64,000 bases of DNA from G013214665 sp964649815 (GTDB taxonomy: Bacteria > Pseudomonadota > Alphaproteobacteria > Rhodobacterales > Rhodobacteraceae), in contig CAZYQC010000001.1 of NCBI GenBank assembly GCA_964649815.1, forward strand, positions 62,001 through 126,000. The letters run 5' to 3'. Made by a program: the position numbers and the translations under genes. Of this stretch, positions 7,036 to 15,381 are shown in pieces. The notes beneath the pieces were generated by a model. It was not told the origin of the DNA, ran no database searches, and was given only the letters and a program-made list of their open reading frames with translations. Position 1 is the first letter of the stretch; each line of letters starts with the position of its first letter.

Positions 7036-8174
7036 CGCGGAAGTGGATTGGCTGCCTTGTTGTAGGGCAGCCAATCCGTAATCTCGGGGTAATACATCGC
7101 GCGCCACTTTTTGACGCGCGGGTTCATCACGCGGCGCCACACAGTCGGCATCATCGCAGCGATTGTCATCACCGGATACCCGTACGGCAGGTTGGGCGCT
7201 TCGGCATCCGAATAGGTTTGCAACACAGGGAACCGGCGATCAGGTTTGTAATGATGGTCTGAGTGGCGCTGTAAATTGATCAACAACCAGTTGGACGCTT
7301 TGTGCGCCGCGTTCCAGGAATGTCGCGGCTGAACATGTTCGTACTTGCCGTCGCCCAAATGCTTGCGGGTCAGGCCATAGTGCTCGATGTAATTGACAAG
7401 CTCGAGCTGCCAGATGGCGACACCAGCTTGCACCAAAAAGAGCCCGATCCCGACCCAGCCACCGACAAGAGCCGCAAGGATCAGCATGCACGCTTGCAAG
7501 CCCCAATAGCGCCAAAACGGATTGCTCAGGTCCGTCCAAGGCAAGTCTTTACGCGCTAGCATCGACTTTTCGGCTGCAAAGGCGGATTCCCAGCATTGGC
7601 GCAGCACCCGTGGGTAAAAGCGATAAAAGCTCTCACCCATGCGCGCGGTCACCGGATCGCGCGGCGTGCCGACGTATCTGTGGTGGACCAAAAGGTGTTC
7701 GGACCGAAAGTGCGAATAAAGAACCATCGCCAAGAGGATGTCAGCGCACCACCGCTCGAGCTTGTTCTTTTGATGCATCAACTCATGGGAATAGTTGATG
7801 CCAATCGTGCCCGTGATCACACCAACGCCAAAGAAAAGAACGACCTTTTCCAGGGCGCTAAGGTGCTCTGCAGGCGCGACATAGGCCAAAAGAGCAAATA
7901 GCATCACGAATTGTGCAGGCGCCCAGAGGATCGTCAGAAGGCGATACCAGAACAAATCATCATCGGTCGTCTCAAGCGAGGCATTATTTTCGTCCAAGCC
8001 GACGGCGAAATCGACAGCCGCAAACAGGTACCAGGTCAAAATCGGCAACAAAATGACCGTCCAACCGCCATACACGGCACCAATCCAAGCGATTGGAAAC
8101 ATCAAAAACGAAAGCCAAAACGGAGCCGCGTTCTGAAAACGGGCAACCTGTGCCGGGGCAATAATCTGAGACAT
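7032..8174 (-). CDS. alkB: Alkane 1-monooxygenase
   Basis: AlkB is an inner-membrane non-heme diiron enzyme that hydroxylates the end carbon of n-alkanes using rubredoxin electrons. All the histidine boxes are visible in order: HELMHQ near residue 131, EHLLVHHRYVGTPRD near 160, the family-diagnostic NYIEHYGLTR near 260, and LQRHSDHHYKPDRRFPVLQ near 305. Hydrophobic helices fill the N-terminal half. The length of about 380 residues is normal. The start at 8174 is the best by family length, but no strong ribosome site is seen and a start at 8270 would overlap mutY by four bases. No rubredoxin or alcohol dehydrogenase gene is adjacent. mutY lies upstream on the same strand. Confidence 0.9.
   Translation of the reverse strand: MSQIIAPAQVARFQNAAPFWLSFLMFPIAWIGAVYGGWTVILLPILTWYLFAAVDFAVGLDENNASLETTDDDLFWYRLLTILWAPAQFVMLFALLAYVAPAEHLSALEKVVLFFGVGVITGTIGINYSHELMHQKNKLERWCADILLAMVLYSHFRSEHLLVHHRYVGTPRDPVTARMGESFYRFYPRVLRQCWESAFAAEKSMLARKDLPWTDLSNPFWRYWGLQACMLILAALVGGWVGIGLFLVQAGVAIWQLELVNYIEHYGLTRKHLGDGKYEHVQPRHSWNAAHKASNWLLINLQRHSDHHYKPDRRFPVLQTYSDAEAPNLPYGYPVMTIAAMMPTVWRRVMNPRVKKWRAMYYPEITDWLPYNKAANPLPR
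7045..7077 (+). terminator. 12-bp hairpin inside the 3' end of alkB, possible terminator of the cupin gene
   Basis: GGATTGGCTGCC (7045-7056) pairs perfectly with GGCAGCCAATCC (7066-7077) around a nine-base loop. It lies ten bases past the cupin stop and inside the last codons of the convergent alkB. There is no T run, so termination would be Rho-assisted or bidirectional. Confidence 0.5.
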
Positions 8175-8266
8175 ATGACTGCGCGCTGTTTGCTGGGTTA
8201 GACCGAGACTTGATTGCGCAAATTTATGCAAGAAACAGGTGGTTGGGTCAAACCCAAAGCGTTGGA

Positions 8267-9325
8267 TCACGCCAACGACGACCTGGCCAAATCAAAGGCT
8301 TTTCGCATGACGGTTGGTAAATCTGTGGGGCGGAAATTGGCCCGCGCGACGAACTGGGCGTTCGCTGGCAATGCCACGTCTGTCACGTCACCCACCCAAA
8401 CATGCAGCTCAAGATGAAAATGCGTGAACGTGTGCTGCACATGCGCGCCAAGAGGTTTCCATTCCCCCGGGATCGGCGGCTGAGCAGTAGGAAGCGGTTG
8501 TGATGTGTCCACCCAATCGCTGCCTGGCCATCCTAGCATGCCGCCCAACAAACCTTTGTCTGGCCGAGTTTCCAAAAGAAATGCCCCATCCTGTCTTTGC
8601 CCGACAAAAGCGATGCCATGCCGGGTCGGTTTCGCTTTTTTGGGCAGTTTTTTGGGCAAGTCTGGCGCAGTCCCAGCATGGCGTGCTTGGCACGCAAAAT
8701 TTAGCGGACAAATGCCGCAGGCCGGGTTCTTTGGCGTGCAGATCGTGGCGCCCAAATCCATGACAGCCTGAGCATAATCGCCTGGACGGATAGGCGGCGT
8801 ATACTGATCCGCGAGCGCCTTCAGGATTGGTTTGGCGGTTGGCAATGGTGTGTGTTCATCGTGCAACCGCGCCATCACACGCTCTACGTTTCCATCAAGC
8901 ACTGTGGCTTGGCGGTCAAAGGCGATCGATGCAATCGCGGCAGCTGTGTACGGCCCAACACCCGGCAAAGTCAGCAAAGCGTCATAGGTATCTGGAAACC
9001 GGCCGCCAAATTCATCACGTATGACCCGCGCGCATTTGAGCAGGTTACGCGCGCGTGCATAATACCCCAGTCCGGCCCATTCCGCCATGACATCGGCATC
9101 TTCGGCTGCGGCCAGGTCGGTCACCGTTGGCCAAAGCTCGGTGAAGCGCAGGAAATAGGACTTAACGGCTGCAACGGTGGTTTGTTGCAACATGATCTCG
9201 CTCATCCAAACCCGATAGGGGTCAGGCGCCATGCCCTGTTTCCGGTCTTGCGGCGGCACGCGCCAAGGCATCACACGGGCATGAACGTCATACCAAGAGA
9301 GTAAAGACGACGTGATATCACTCAA
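8267..9325 (-). CDS. mutY: A/G-specific adenine glycosylase
   Basis: MutY removes adenine mispaired with 8-oxoguanine and so prevents G-to-T mutations. The 352-residue protein has the helix-hairpin-helix LPGVGPYTAAAIASIAF, the catalytic glutamate in the segment VWMSEIMLQQT, the aspartate in VLDGNVERVMAR, and four cysteines in C-x6-C-x2-C-x5-C (about residues 195-211) for the 4Fe-4S cluster. The C-terminal third is the NUDIX-like domain that reads 8-oxoguanine. It is divergent from the DUF721 gene at 9407; the 81-base gap between them must hold both promoters. Confidence 0.95.
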   Translation of the reverse strand: MSDITSSLLSWYDVHARVMPWRVPPQDRKQGMAPDPYRVWMSEIMLQQTTVAAVKSYFLRFTELWPTVTDLAAAEDADVMAEWAGLGYYARARNLLKCARVIRDEFGGRFPDTYDALLTLPGVGPYTAAAIASIAFDRQATVLDGNVERVMARLHDEHTPLPTAKPILKALADQYTPPIRPGDYAQAVMDLGATICTPKNPACGICPLNFACQARHAGTAPDLPKKLPKKAKPTRHGIAFVGQRQDGAFLLETRPDKGLLGGMLGWPGSDWVDTSQPLPTAQPPIPGEWKPLGAHVQHTFTHFHLELHVWVGDVTDVALPANAQFVARANFRPTDLPTVMRKAFDLARSSLA

Positions 9326-9406
9326 AATTTATGTCTGCCCCTACAGCGCTGCTGGCGATTGTGCCGCAGATCGTTATCTTATCGCGATGTAGGAGGACAA
9401 CGCGCG

Positions 9407-9928
9407 ATGGCGACCCGCCAGTCTAAAAGAAACGGTTTCACGAAAACCAGCCAGCTTTTGGCGGGGCAAATCCGCAGTGCCAGCCAGGGGCGTGGGTTTT
9501 CCGAGTCGAAGTTGTTGACCCATTGGAGCGAAATCGTGGGCGAACAAGTTGCCGCAATCGCCCGCCCGGTCGAAGTTTCCTATGGCAGGCAAGGTCTTGG
9601 CGCCACTTTGACGCTGCTCACAACTGGGTCTCAGGCGCCGATGCTTGAGATGCAGAAAGACAGCCTCCGCGAAAAGGTTAACGCGGTCTACGGCTACAAC
9701 GCGATCACACGCATTCGAATTACACAAACCGCACGGCACGGGTTTTCAGAAGGTCGCGTAGACTTCGCACCAAAACGGCCCACTTCGCCTGACAAGACGC
9801 CAGCACCGGGATCTGTGGCACATGCCAGAGATACTGCTGCTGGTGTCGCAGATGACACTTTGCGCATGGCTTTGACCCAACTGGGCGCGCATATCTTAGA
9901 TAAAGAGAAAAAAGGAAACCAAACATGA
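9407..9928 (+). CDS. DUF721 (DciA-like) protein
   Basis: A 173-residue protein with the DUF721 fold: an N-terminal helix, the core LLTHWSEIVGEQVAAIARPVEV, then a beta-rich part ending in NAVYGYNAITRIRITQ. The family includes DciA, which helps load the replicative helicase DnaB in bacteria lacking DnaC, so a role in replication initiation is possible but not proven. The start at 9407 follows a consensus ribosome site AGGAGG (9391-9396). Its stop overlaps the ATG of the next gene (ATGA), indicating translational coupling with the DsbA-like protein. The C-terminal about 60 residues look disordered. Confidence 0.75.
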   Translation: MATRQSKRNGFTKTSQLLAGQIRSASQGRGFSESKLLTHWSEIVGEQVAAIARPVEVSYGRQGLGATLTLLTTGSQAPMLEMQKDSLREKVNAVYGYNAITRIRITQTARHGFSEGRVDFAPKRPTSPDKTPAPGSVAHARDTAAGVADDTLRMALTQLGAHILDKEKKGNQT

Positions 9929-10593
9929 CCCGTTGGATCGCCATCGCCTTTGGCGTGGTCGCAGTAGCATTGGGCGCTTACTTTTACCTAGGAGCAGGCA
10001 CTCAATCGACACCAGCCAACCCGCTTGGCGCAGCACAAGCCAGTACAGATGTTGAGTTCGGCGACGTGATCGAGATGCAGATTGGCGACCCAGACGCGCC
10101 AGTAACCATGATCGAATACGCCAGCTACACCTGCCCGCATTGCGCACGTTTTCACAACGGCCCCTACAAGCAACTGAAAGCCGACTACATCGATACCGGC
10201 AAGGTCAACTTCATTTACCGCGAGGTCTATTTTGACCGTTTTGGTCTTTGGGCCAGCGCAATTGCACGCTGTGCAGGCCCAGAGCGGTTCTTTGGCATTA
10301 CTGACCAATTGTACAAAACCCAGTCCGACTGGACCCGCGCGGGCGGCGGTGATCCGTCTGCCATTGTTGATGAGCTCCGTAAGATAGGTCGCGTTTCAGG
10401 TCTTGGCAGCGATCAGATCGAAGCCTGTTTGCAAGACGGCGAGCAATTGCAGCGTCTGGTCGCCTGGTATCAGCACAACGCCGAGCAGGACGACATCAGC
10501 AGCACGCCCAGCTTTGTGATCAACGGCAAAAAGTACAACAACATGGCCTATGATGAGCTTCGTTCCGTTCTGGATGATGCCGCAAACGGCTAA
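9925..10593 (+). CDS. DsbA family thiol:disulfide oxidoreductase
   Basis: A 222-residue exported thioredoxin-fold protein. The N-terminus has a signal anchor (about residues 3-23). The catalytic motif CPHC occurs in YASYTCPHCARFH near residue 70, and the cis-proline loop SSTPSFVINGKKY near 197. This is the DsbA/BdbD-type layout with a helical insertion between the two, so it probably oxidises cysteine pairs in periplasmic proteins. It is coupled to the DUF721 gene by a 4-base overlap. In several Rhodobacterales I recall smc following this pair; here a CoA transferase follows instead. A good terminator is found at 10618. Confidence 0.85.
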   Translation: MTRWIAIAFGVVAVALGAYFYLGAGTQSTPANPLGAAQASTDVEFGDVIEMQIGDPDAPVTMIEYASYTCPHCARFHNGPYKQLKADYIDTGKVNFIYREVYFDRFGLWASAIARCAGPERFFGITDQLYKTQSDWTRAGGGDPSAIVDELRKIGRVSGLGSDQIEACLQDGEQLQRLVAWYQHNAEQDDISSTPSFVINGKKYNNMAYDELRSVLDDAANG

Positions 10594-10617
10594 TTCGTCT
10601 CGATGCAAGCAAATGGA

Positions 10618-10653
10618 AACGCGAACTGAGCCCTGCTTAGGTCGCGTTTTTTG
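10618..10653 (+). terminator. Rho-independent terminator after the DsbA-like gene
   Basis: AACGCGA pairs with TCGCGTT, with an inner CTGAG/CTTAG stem and a five-base loop, followed by a T-rich tract ending at 10652. Confidence 0.85.
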
Positions 10654-10688
10654 TTGCCTACCCGGCTGAAAAAGCGCAACAGACTGCC

Positions 10689-11801
10689 ATGTCTTCACCA
10701 CTCAAAGGTTTGCGCGTTATTGAATTGGCGCGCGTTTTGGCCGGGCCTTGGGCTGGGCAAACTCTGTCTGATCTGGGCGCTGATGTTATCAAAGTGGAGG
10801 CACCACGCGGCGACGATACGCGCCAATGGGGCCCTCCGTTTGTGACGCGCGACGAAGATGTGTCGGCCTCTTACTTCCACTCAACCAACCGCGGAAAGGC
10901 CAGCGTCGTTCTCGATTTCAAAACGGCCGAGGGTCAGGCGAAACTGAAAGAGCTGTTGGCGGATGCGGATATCCTGATCGAAAACTTTAAAGTTGGCGGT
11001 TTGGCAAAGTATGGGCTGGATTACGACAGCCTGAAATCCGAGTTTCCGCAGCTGATCTACTGCTCCATCACCGGCTTTGGCCAAACAGGCCCTTACGCCA
11101 GCCGCGCAGGATACGACTTTATCATTCAAGGCATGTCCGGATTGATGTCGATCACCGGAGAGCCTGAGGGACAACCACAGAAATCAGGCGTGGCGATCAC
11201 CGATATCTTTACCGGGATTTACGCCACAACGGCAATTTTGTCGGCGCTGCACCAGAGGCATTCGACAGGCAAAGGTCAGCATATCGATATGGCTCTGCTG
11301 GATGTTGCGGTGGCGGTGACGGCGAACCAAGCGCTCAACTACCTGACCAGCGGCGTCGCTCCGGGCCGGATGGGCAATGCGCATATGAACCTGACGCCTT
11401 ATCAGGTTTTTGACTGTGCCGACGGACATATCATCATCGCCACTGGCAACGACGCACAATATCAACGGCTGTGCCGTTTGTTGGGTGTTGGGTGGATGGC
11501 TGAGGCCCCCGAGTATCTGCGCAACAAAGACCGGATTGCCAATCGCGATGAGATGACACGGCTTTTGACTGAGGCAACATCTCGGCGCAGCAAGGCAGAT
11601 TTGCTGGCCGCTTGCGAGGATGAAGGCGTGCCGGCGGGTCCGATCAACGATCTCGCAGAAGTCATGGCAGACCCGCAGGTCGTTGCGCGCGGCATGGAGA
11701 TTAACCTGGATGGCGTTCCCGGTGTTCGCACACCGATCATCTTTAGTGACGCGCAATTGGCGTTGCACAGACCCGCACCAAAGCTTGGTGAGGATAGCTG
11801 A
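10689..11801 (+). CDS. CaiB/BaiF-family CoA transferase
   Basis: A family III CoA transferase of 370 residues that moves CoA between carboxylic acids. The N-terminal block LKGLRVIELARVLAGPWAGQTLSDLGADVIKVE is diagnostic, and the segment GVAITDIFTGIYA carries the aspartate that forms the acyl-enzyme intermediate in this family. The C-terminal block GVPAGPINDLAEVMADPQV is also standard. The substrate cannot be told from the sequence: formyl-CoA, carnitine, succinyl and mesaconyl transferases share these motifs. It stands alone, after a terminator and convergent with imuB. Confidence 0.9.
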   Translation: MSSPLKGLRVIELARVLAGPWAGQTLSDLGADVIKVEAPRGDDTRQWGPPFVTRDEDVSASYFHSTNRGKASVVLDFKTAEGQAKLKELLADADILIENFKVGGLAKYGLDYDSLKSEFPQLIYCSITGFGQTGPYASRAGYDFIIQGMSGLMSITGEPEGQPQKSGVAITDIFTGIYATTAILSALHQRHSTGKGQHIDMALLDVAVAVTANQALNYLTSGVAPGRMGNAHMNLTPYQVFDCADGHIIIATGNDAQYQRLCRLLGVGWMAEAPEYLRNKDRIANRDEMTRLLTEATSRRSKADLLAACEDEGVPAGPINDLAEVMADPQVVARGMEINLDGVPGVRTPIIFSDAQLALHRPAPKLGEDS

Positions 11802-11862
11802 CCCTTGGGTAAGTTTGGGTGCTGGAGACAATCCGTTGCGGGGTGCGGCATCCTTTTGAAGC

Positions 11863-13524
11863 TTAACAAAAGCTCCCGTGGCAGAACCAGCCAGAGGACA
11901 TACCGGCTCCGTGCGCATAGTAAAGCCATAGCCGCTGGCCGTCTTCGGTATCGGTGACCCAATAATCCCGTACGCCTGTGCGCCAATCGGGGTCATCCAA
12001 CCACCATTCCGGTGCGATCCGTTCCGGACCAATGGCCCTTAGCCGTTTTAGATCCTGCCCCCGCCAGCGAAATGTCTGCGGCAGTTGCGGCCTGTCTGGC
12101 GCCATGACCGGCTCTGGCCGCCACAGCAGAACCGGCCGCGGTGCATTTGGGCGAGGCCACGCATCTGCCGGTGGCGATGACCAAGCCGCCACATGCCGGG
12201 TATGAGACTTTTCGGGGATGTTGCTAGAAGATGGCAATTGGCGCGTGATGCTCTCCAGACCTACGCGCGCACCCAGACGGCCCATCAGATCATCAAGTGC
12301 TGTATGTCCATCCAGCCGCTTGCGCACCGCTGCCCCTGCCTGCAGATGGCCGACCGCTTGTATGTCATGCAGAGGCTCAGTCTGCAGCGCCTCTAAGCGC
12401 AGCATATCAATGCCAAAGCCCGCATCGATATCATCAATTTTCATAACCAAAAGGGGGCGAATGCGATCTTCGATATGCGAGGGTCGCGCCAGACCGACCT
12501 CTACAGTTTCGACGGCGTGATCAGACCGGAAGGCTTGCAAGGCGATGCGGCGTACACCACGCCCCTTTTGTTTCAACAAGCTGCACAAGCGCGGCAATAG
12601 GCGATCGATACCGGCCTCGATGTCTTCGATCAGGCCAATAGGTTCGGGCATCGTCATGCGCACAGCAAAATGATCAGGCGGCTTTGCAGGAGAGACCGGC
12701 TCTGGTGCGCTGCCCATCGCCTGATCCAACCGCAGCACCAGGCCCTTGCCAAAGCGTCTGGCCAATGCGGCGCGGGGTTGACCCAAGAGATCACCCACCC
12801 GCCGCAGTCCCAGACGGTTCAACTGTGCAGCGGTGTCGCCCTGCAACCTCAACGCTGCAATCGGCAGTGGGGTTAATGCACAATAGGTCTGCCCAGGTGC
12901 CGCGATGCGCCCTGCTTTGGCCAAGGCGCTATAACGGACTGCTGGAGCCGCGCCACCTTTGGTCCAGTGCCTGCGCTTTCCCGCCCGAGATCGCGTTGCC
13001 CGAGCTTCCTGATCAATTGCGTCACCAGAGCGATCAGAACTGGCCGCCTGCCCGGCAAACCGCGCCAGCGCCCAAGCCGCCCCACGGGTATCTGCCAAGC
13101 CAATCGACACAGTGAGACCTAGATCTTCGCAATCTGTTTCCACCACACCGATCAGTTGCTCTTCTCCACCAAAAAGATGTGCACAGCCTGTTAGATCAAC
13201 GACCAAACCATCGGCATCTTCAGGCGAAACCCAAGGGCTAAACTTGCCCGCCCAACGCTGAAGTGCCGCGAGAAAGCGCGTCTCTGCATCCGCAGACCGC
13301 TGGCGTGTAAGCAGATGTGGGCATACTGCATGCGCATCCCGCGCAGGTTGGCCCACAAAAACGCCCGCTGCTTGCGCCATGCCGTTTAGCGAAGAGACCA
13401 CCTGCATGTTCTGCGCCTCTTCAACAATCGCCAACGGTTGATCAGCCAACAAGGGCGCGCGGCGCATCAAACGCTCCGCCCCCATTCTGGGAAACCAAAG
13501 AGACAAAATACGGCGGTCGGGCAT
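11863..13524 (-). CDS. imuB: ImuB, inactive Y-family polymerase of the SOS mutasome
   Basis: ImuB is a scaffold that ties DnaE2 to the sliding clamp during error-prone repair. The 553-residue protein aligns with DinB-like polymerases but lacks the catalytic acidic residues: where an active enzyme has DxDxFF, it has LSLWFPRMGAERL, and the second acidic motif is also not conserved. Palm, finger and little-finger regions can be followed to about residue 400; the tail is Pro/Trp-rich. A LexA box lies 18 bases before the start. imuA, normally the partner gene, is not adjacent, and dnaE2 is 21 kb away. The tetR upstream on the same strand is probably a separate unit. Confidence 0.92.
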   Translation of the reverse strand: MPDRRILSLWFPRMGAERLMRRAPLLADQPLAIVEEAQNMQVVSSLNGMAQAAGVFVGQPARDAHAVCPHLLTRQRSADAETRFLAALQRWAGKFSPWVSPEDADGLVVDLTGCAHLFGGEEQLIGVVETDCEDLGLTVSIGLADTRGAAWALARFAGQAASSDRSGDAIDQEARATRSRAGKRRHWTKGGAAPAVRYSALAKAGRIAAPGQTYCALTPLPIAALRLQGDTAAQLNRLGLRRVGDLLGQPRAALARRFGKGLVLRLDQAMGSAPEPVSPAKPPDHFAVRMTMPEPIGLIEDIEAGIDRLLPRLCSLLKQKGRGVRRIALQAFRSDHAVETVEVGLARPSHIEDRIRPLLVMKIDDIDAGFGIDMLRLEALQTEPLHDIQAVGHLQAGAAVRKRLDGHTALDDLMGRLGARVGLESITRQLPSSSNIPEKSHTRHVAAWSSPPADAWPRPNAPRPVLLWRPEPVMAPDRPQLPQTFRWRGQDLKRLRAIGPERIAPEWWLDDPDWRTGVRDYWVTDTEDGQRLWLYYAHGAGMSSGWFCHGSFC

Positions 13525-13542
13525 GGCCGTCGCAAAACCTTT

Positions 13543-13557
13543 GTTCTATTTTTGTTC
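13543..13557 (-). promoter_or_regulatory. LexA box of imuB
   Basis: A perfect GTTC-N7-GTTC direct repeat (spacer TATTTTT) lies 18 bases before the imuB start. This is the established LexA operator of Rhodobacter and other alphaproteobacteria, so imuB should be derepressed by DNA damage. Confidence 0.9.
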
Positions 13558-13620
13558 TCATTCAGAAATAGAACGAGTCGCCCTCCAGAGTCGAGTGCAT
13601 CGTGAAGCGGAATAGAAAGA

Positions 13621-14238
13621 TTAGGCCCCGTATCGTGCCATGAAGGTCTCGACAGCCTCGCCTACGATATAGGCGATCTCTTCGTCCGACACGTCGTCGA
13701 TCATGCCAAAGATAAGCTGCATCCAAACGCCCGCTTTGCACATCTCGGCAAACTGGTCAGCCGCGAGGTAGAGATCCTCAATCACCAGGTCTCCCCGGTC
13801 GACCGCAAAGGACATAAAGCGGACCATCTCCTCGCGCGTGACATTCGGGCCGGTCATGTAAAACGCTTGCCCGATCTCGGGAAAACGCCCTGATTCAGCG
13901 ACGAAAATGCGAAAGATCTGTTGGCCAAAACGCGAGGTGATAAAGCGCAAAAAGAACCGACCGGCTGTTGTCAGAACCTGACGCGGCGTCGCGTTCAAAT
14001 CCACAAGATCAATCACGGCTTTGGCCTGACGCTGACACTCGGCATTCGCAACTTCGAGGAACAACAACCGCTTGTCAGGGAAATAGCTATAAAGCGTGGC
14101 TTTGCTGACACCGGCTTCGCGTGCGATATCGTCTACGCTGGCTCCTTCAAAGCCGTCACGCATGAAAATAGTTCTGGCCCCCGCAAGGACCTGATCAAAT
14201 TTCCGACCCTTGCGGACGATTTGCGCCGGTTTGTTCAT
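13621..14238 (-). CDS. TetR family transcriptional regulator
   Basis: A 205-residue repressor. The helix-turn-helix is textbook: ASVDDIAREAGVSKATLYSYFPDKRLLF at about residues 34-61. The C-terminal region resembles the TetR_C_33/AefR-like type (the stretch QIFRIFVAESGRFPEIGQAFY), a group that often controls efflux or envelope genes. The start at 14238 gives the usual N-terminal arm; a longer start at 14280 is possible. It is divergent from an AEC-family permease, with an imperfect palindrome between them, so the permease is the most likely target. Confidence 0.88.
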   Translation of the reverse strand: MNKPAQIVRKGRKFDQVLAGARTIFMRDGFEGASVDDIAREAGVSKATLYSYFPDKRLLFLEVANAECQRQAKAVIDLVDLNATPRQVLTTAGRFFLRFITSRFGQQIFRIFVAESGRFPEIGQAFYMTGPNVTREEMVRFMSFAVDRGDLVIEDLYLAADQFAEMCKAGVWMQLIFGMIDDVSDEEIAYIVGEAVETFMARYGA

Positions 14239-14272
14239 TGAAAGGCAATTTCTCCCTAACGGTAGTAAACAT

Positions 14273-14291
14273 AAACTCAATCGTTCAGTTT
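14273..14291. promoter_or_regulatory. Probable TetR operator between tetR and the AEC permease
   Basis: A 19-base imperfect palindrome with arms AAACT and AGTTT and seven of nine base pairs symmetrical around 14282. It lies 35 bases before the tetR start and about 108 bases before the permease start, a suitable position to control both directions. Confidence 0.55.
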
Positions 14292-14398
14292 CAAAGAAAA
14301 AACATGTGTCACGTCGACGGCCTCAAAGTGCGACGTGTTGTTAAATTCCCACCCAAGACCACCTAGACCTGTCGATCTGGCCAAGATAGGGGTCAGGC

Positions 14399-15325
14399 AT
14401 GGTCGCGATCTTTCTGAAAACTCTGCCCTTCTTTGCCTTGATCGGTTTGGGCTATTGGGCAGGCCGTACCCGCTTTTTCTCCGAAGAAGCGACGGCTTAT
14501 CTGACCAAGTTCGTTTTCTATTTCGCGCTCTCTGCCATGATTTTCAGGTTTTCCGCCAATCTAGAGCTGGCCGAGGTTTGGGATTGGCGTCTGGTCGCCG
14601 CGTACCTGTGGGGCACCGCATTTGTTTACGGCATAGCCTCGTTTGTTGGGTTCCTGCGCAATCTCGACGTGCCGACCAACGCTTTTGAGGCGCAATGCGC
14701 GGTCATCGGCAATACCGGGTTCCTTGGCATTCCGATGCTCACGCTTTTGCTGGGTGAACAGGCGATTGGACCGGTGATGCTGTGTTTGGCTATCGATCTG
14801 ATCCTCTTTTCGTCGCTGATCGTGATCCTTGTCACCGGCAGCCGCGATGGTCGCATGTCTTGGTCCATTTTCCGCACCGTTGGCATGGGTCTGGTCAAAA
14901 ACCCAATGATCCTGGCTATGGCATCGGGTCTTGCCTGGTCGGGCTTTGACCTACCGATCCCGGTTCCGGTGAATGAATTTCTGTCCATTCTAGGCGCGGC
15001 TGCCACGCCAGGGGCCTTGTTCGCAATCGGTGCGTCGCTGGCGTCAAAATCGGCTGAAAGGCTTTCGATTGCGGGCTGGATCTCATTTTGCAAATTGTTC
15101 CTGCACCCCCTGGCCGTGGCTTTTGCGGCCTTTTACCTGTTCCATGTCGACGCATTTGGCGCCAGCGTGATCATCGCCGCGGCGGCCATGCCTGTGGCGG
15201 GCAACGTCTATATTCTGGCCCAGCATTACGGGGTCGCGCCCCAGCGCGTTTCAGCCGCTATTTTGGTCTCGACGGTGATCAGCATTGTCACTTTGTCCAG
15301 CGTCATCGCCTGGGTGCAGACATAG
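14399..15325 (+). CDS. AEC (auxin efflux carrier) family permease
   Basis: A 308-residue integral membrane protein with about ten hydrophobic helices arranged as two repeats of five, as in the AEC/BART superfamily. The segments GNTGFLGIPMLTLLLGE in the first half and AAAMPVAGNVYILAQHYG in the second correspond to the conserved unwound-helix motifs of the family. Members move malonate, malate or other organic anions, or efflux aromatic compounds; the substrate here is unknown. The divergent TetR gene and shared palindrome suggest induced expression. The next gene, fghA, starts 57 bases later and may have its own promoter. Confidence 0.85.
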   Translation: MVAIFLKTLPFFALIGLGYWAGRTRFFSEEATAYLTKFVFYFALSAMIFRFSANLELAEVWDWRLVAAYLWGTAFVYGIASFVGFLRNLDVPTNAFEAQCAVIGNTGFLGIPMLTLLLGEQAIGPVMLCLAIDLILFSSLIVILVTGSRDGRMSWSIFRTVGMGLVKNPMILAMASGLAWSGFDLPIPVPVNEFLSILGAAATPGALFAIGASLASKSAERLSIAGWISFCKLFLHPLAVAFAAFYLFHVDAFGASVIIAAAAMPVAGNVYILAQHYGVAPQRVSAAILVSTVISIVTLSSVIAWVQT

Positions 15326-15381
15326 GGCTGGACGCGCCAAGCCGGGCTGACTAGCAAGGGCACAACGAGGGGAGATTACCG

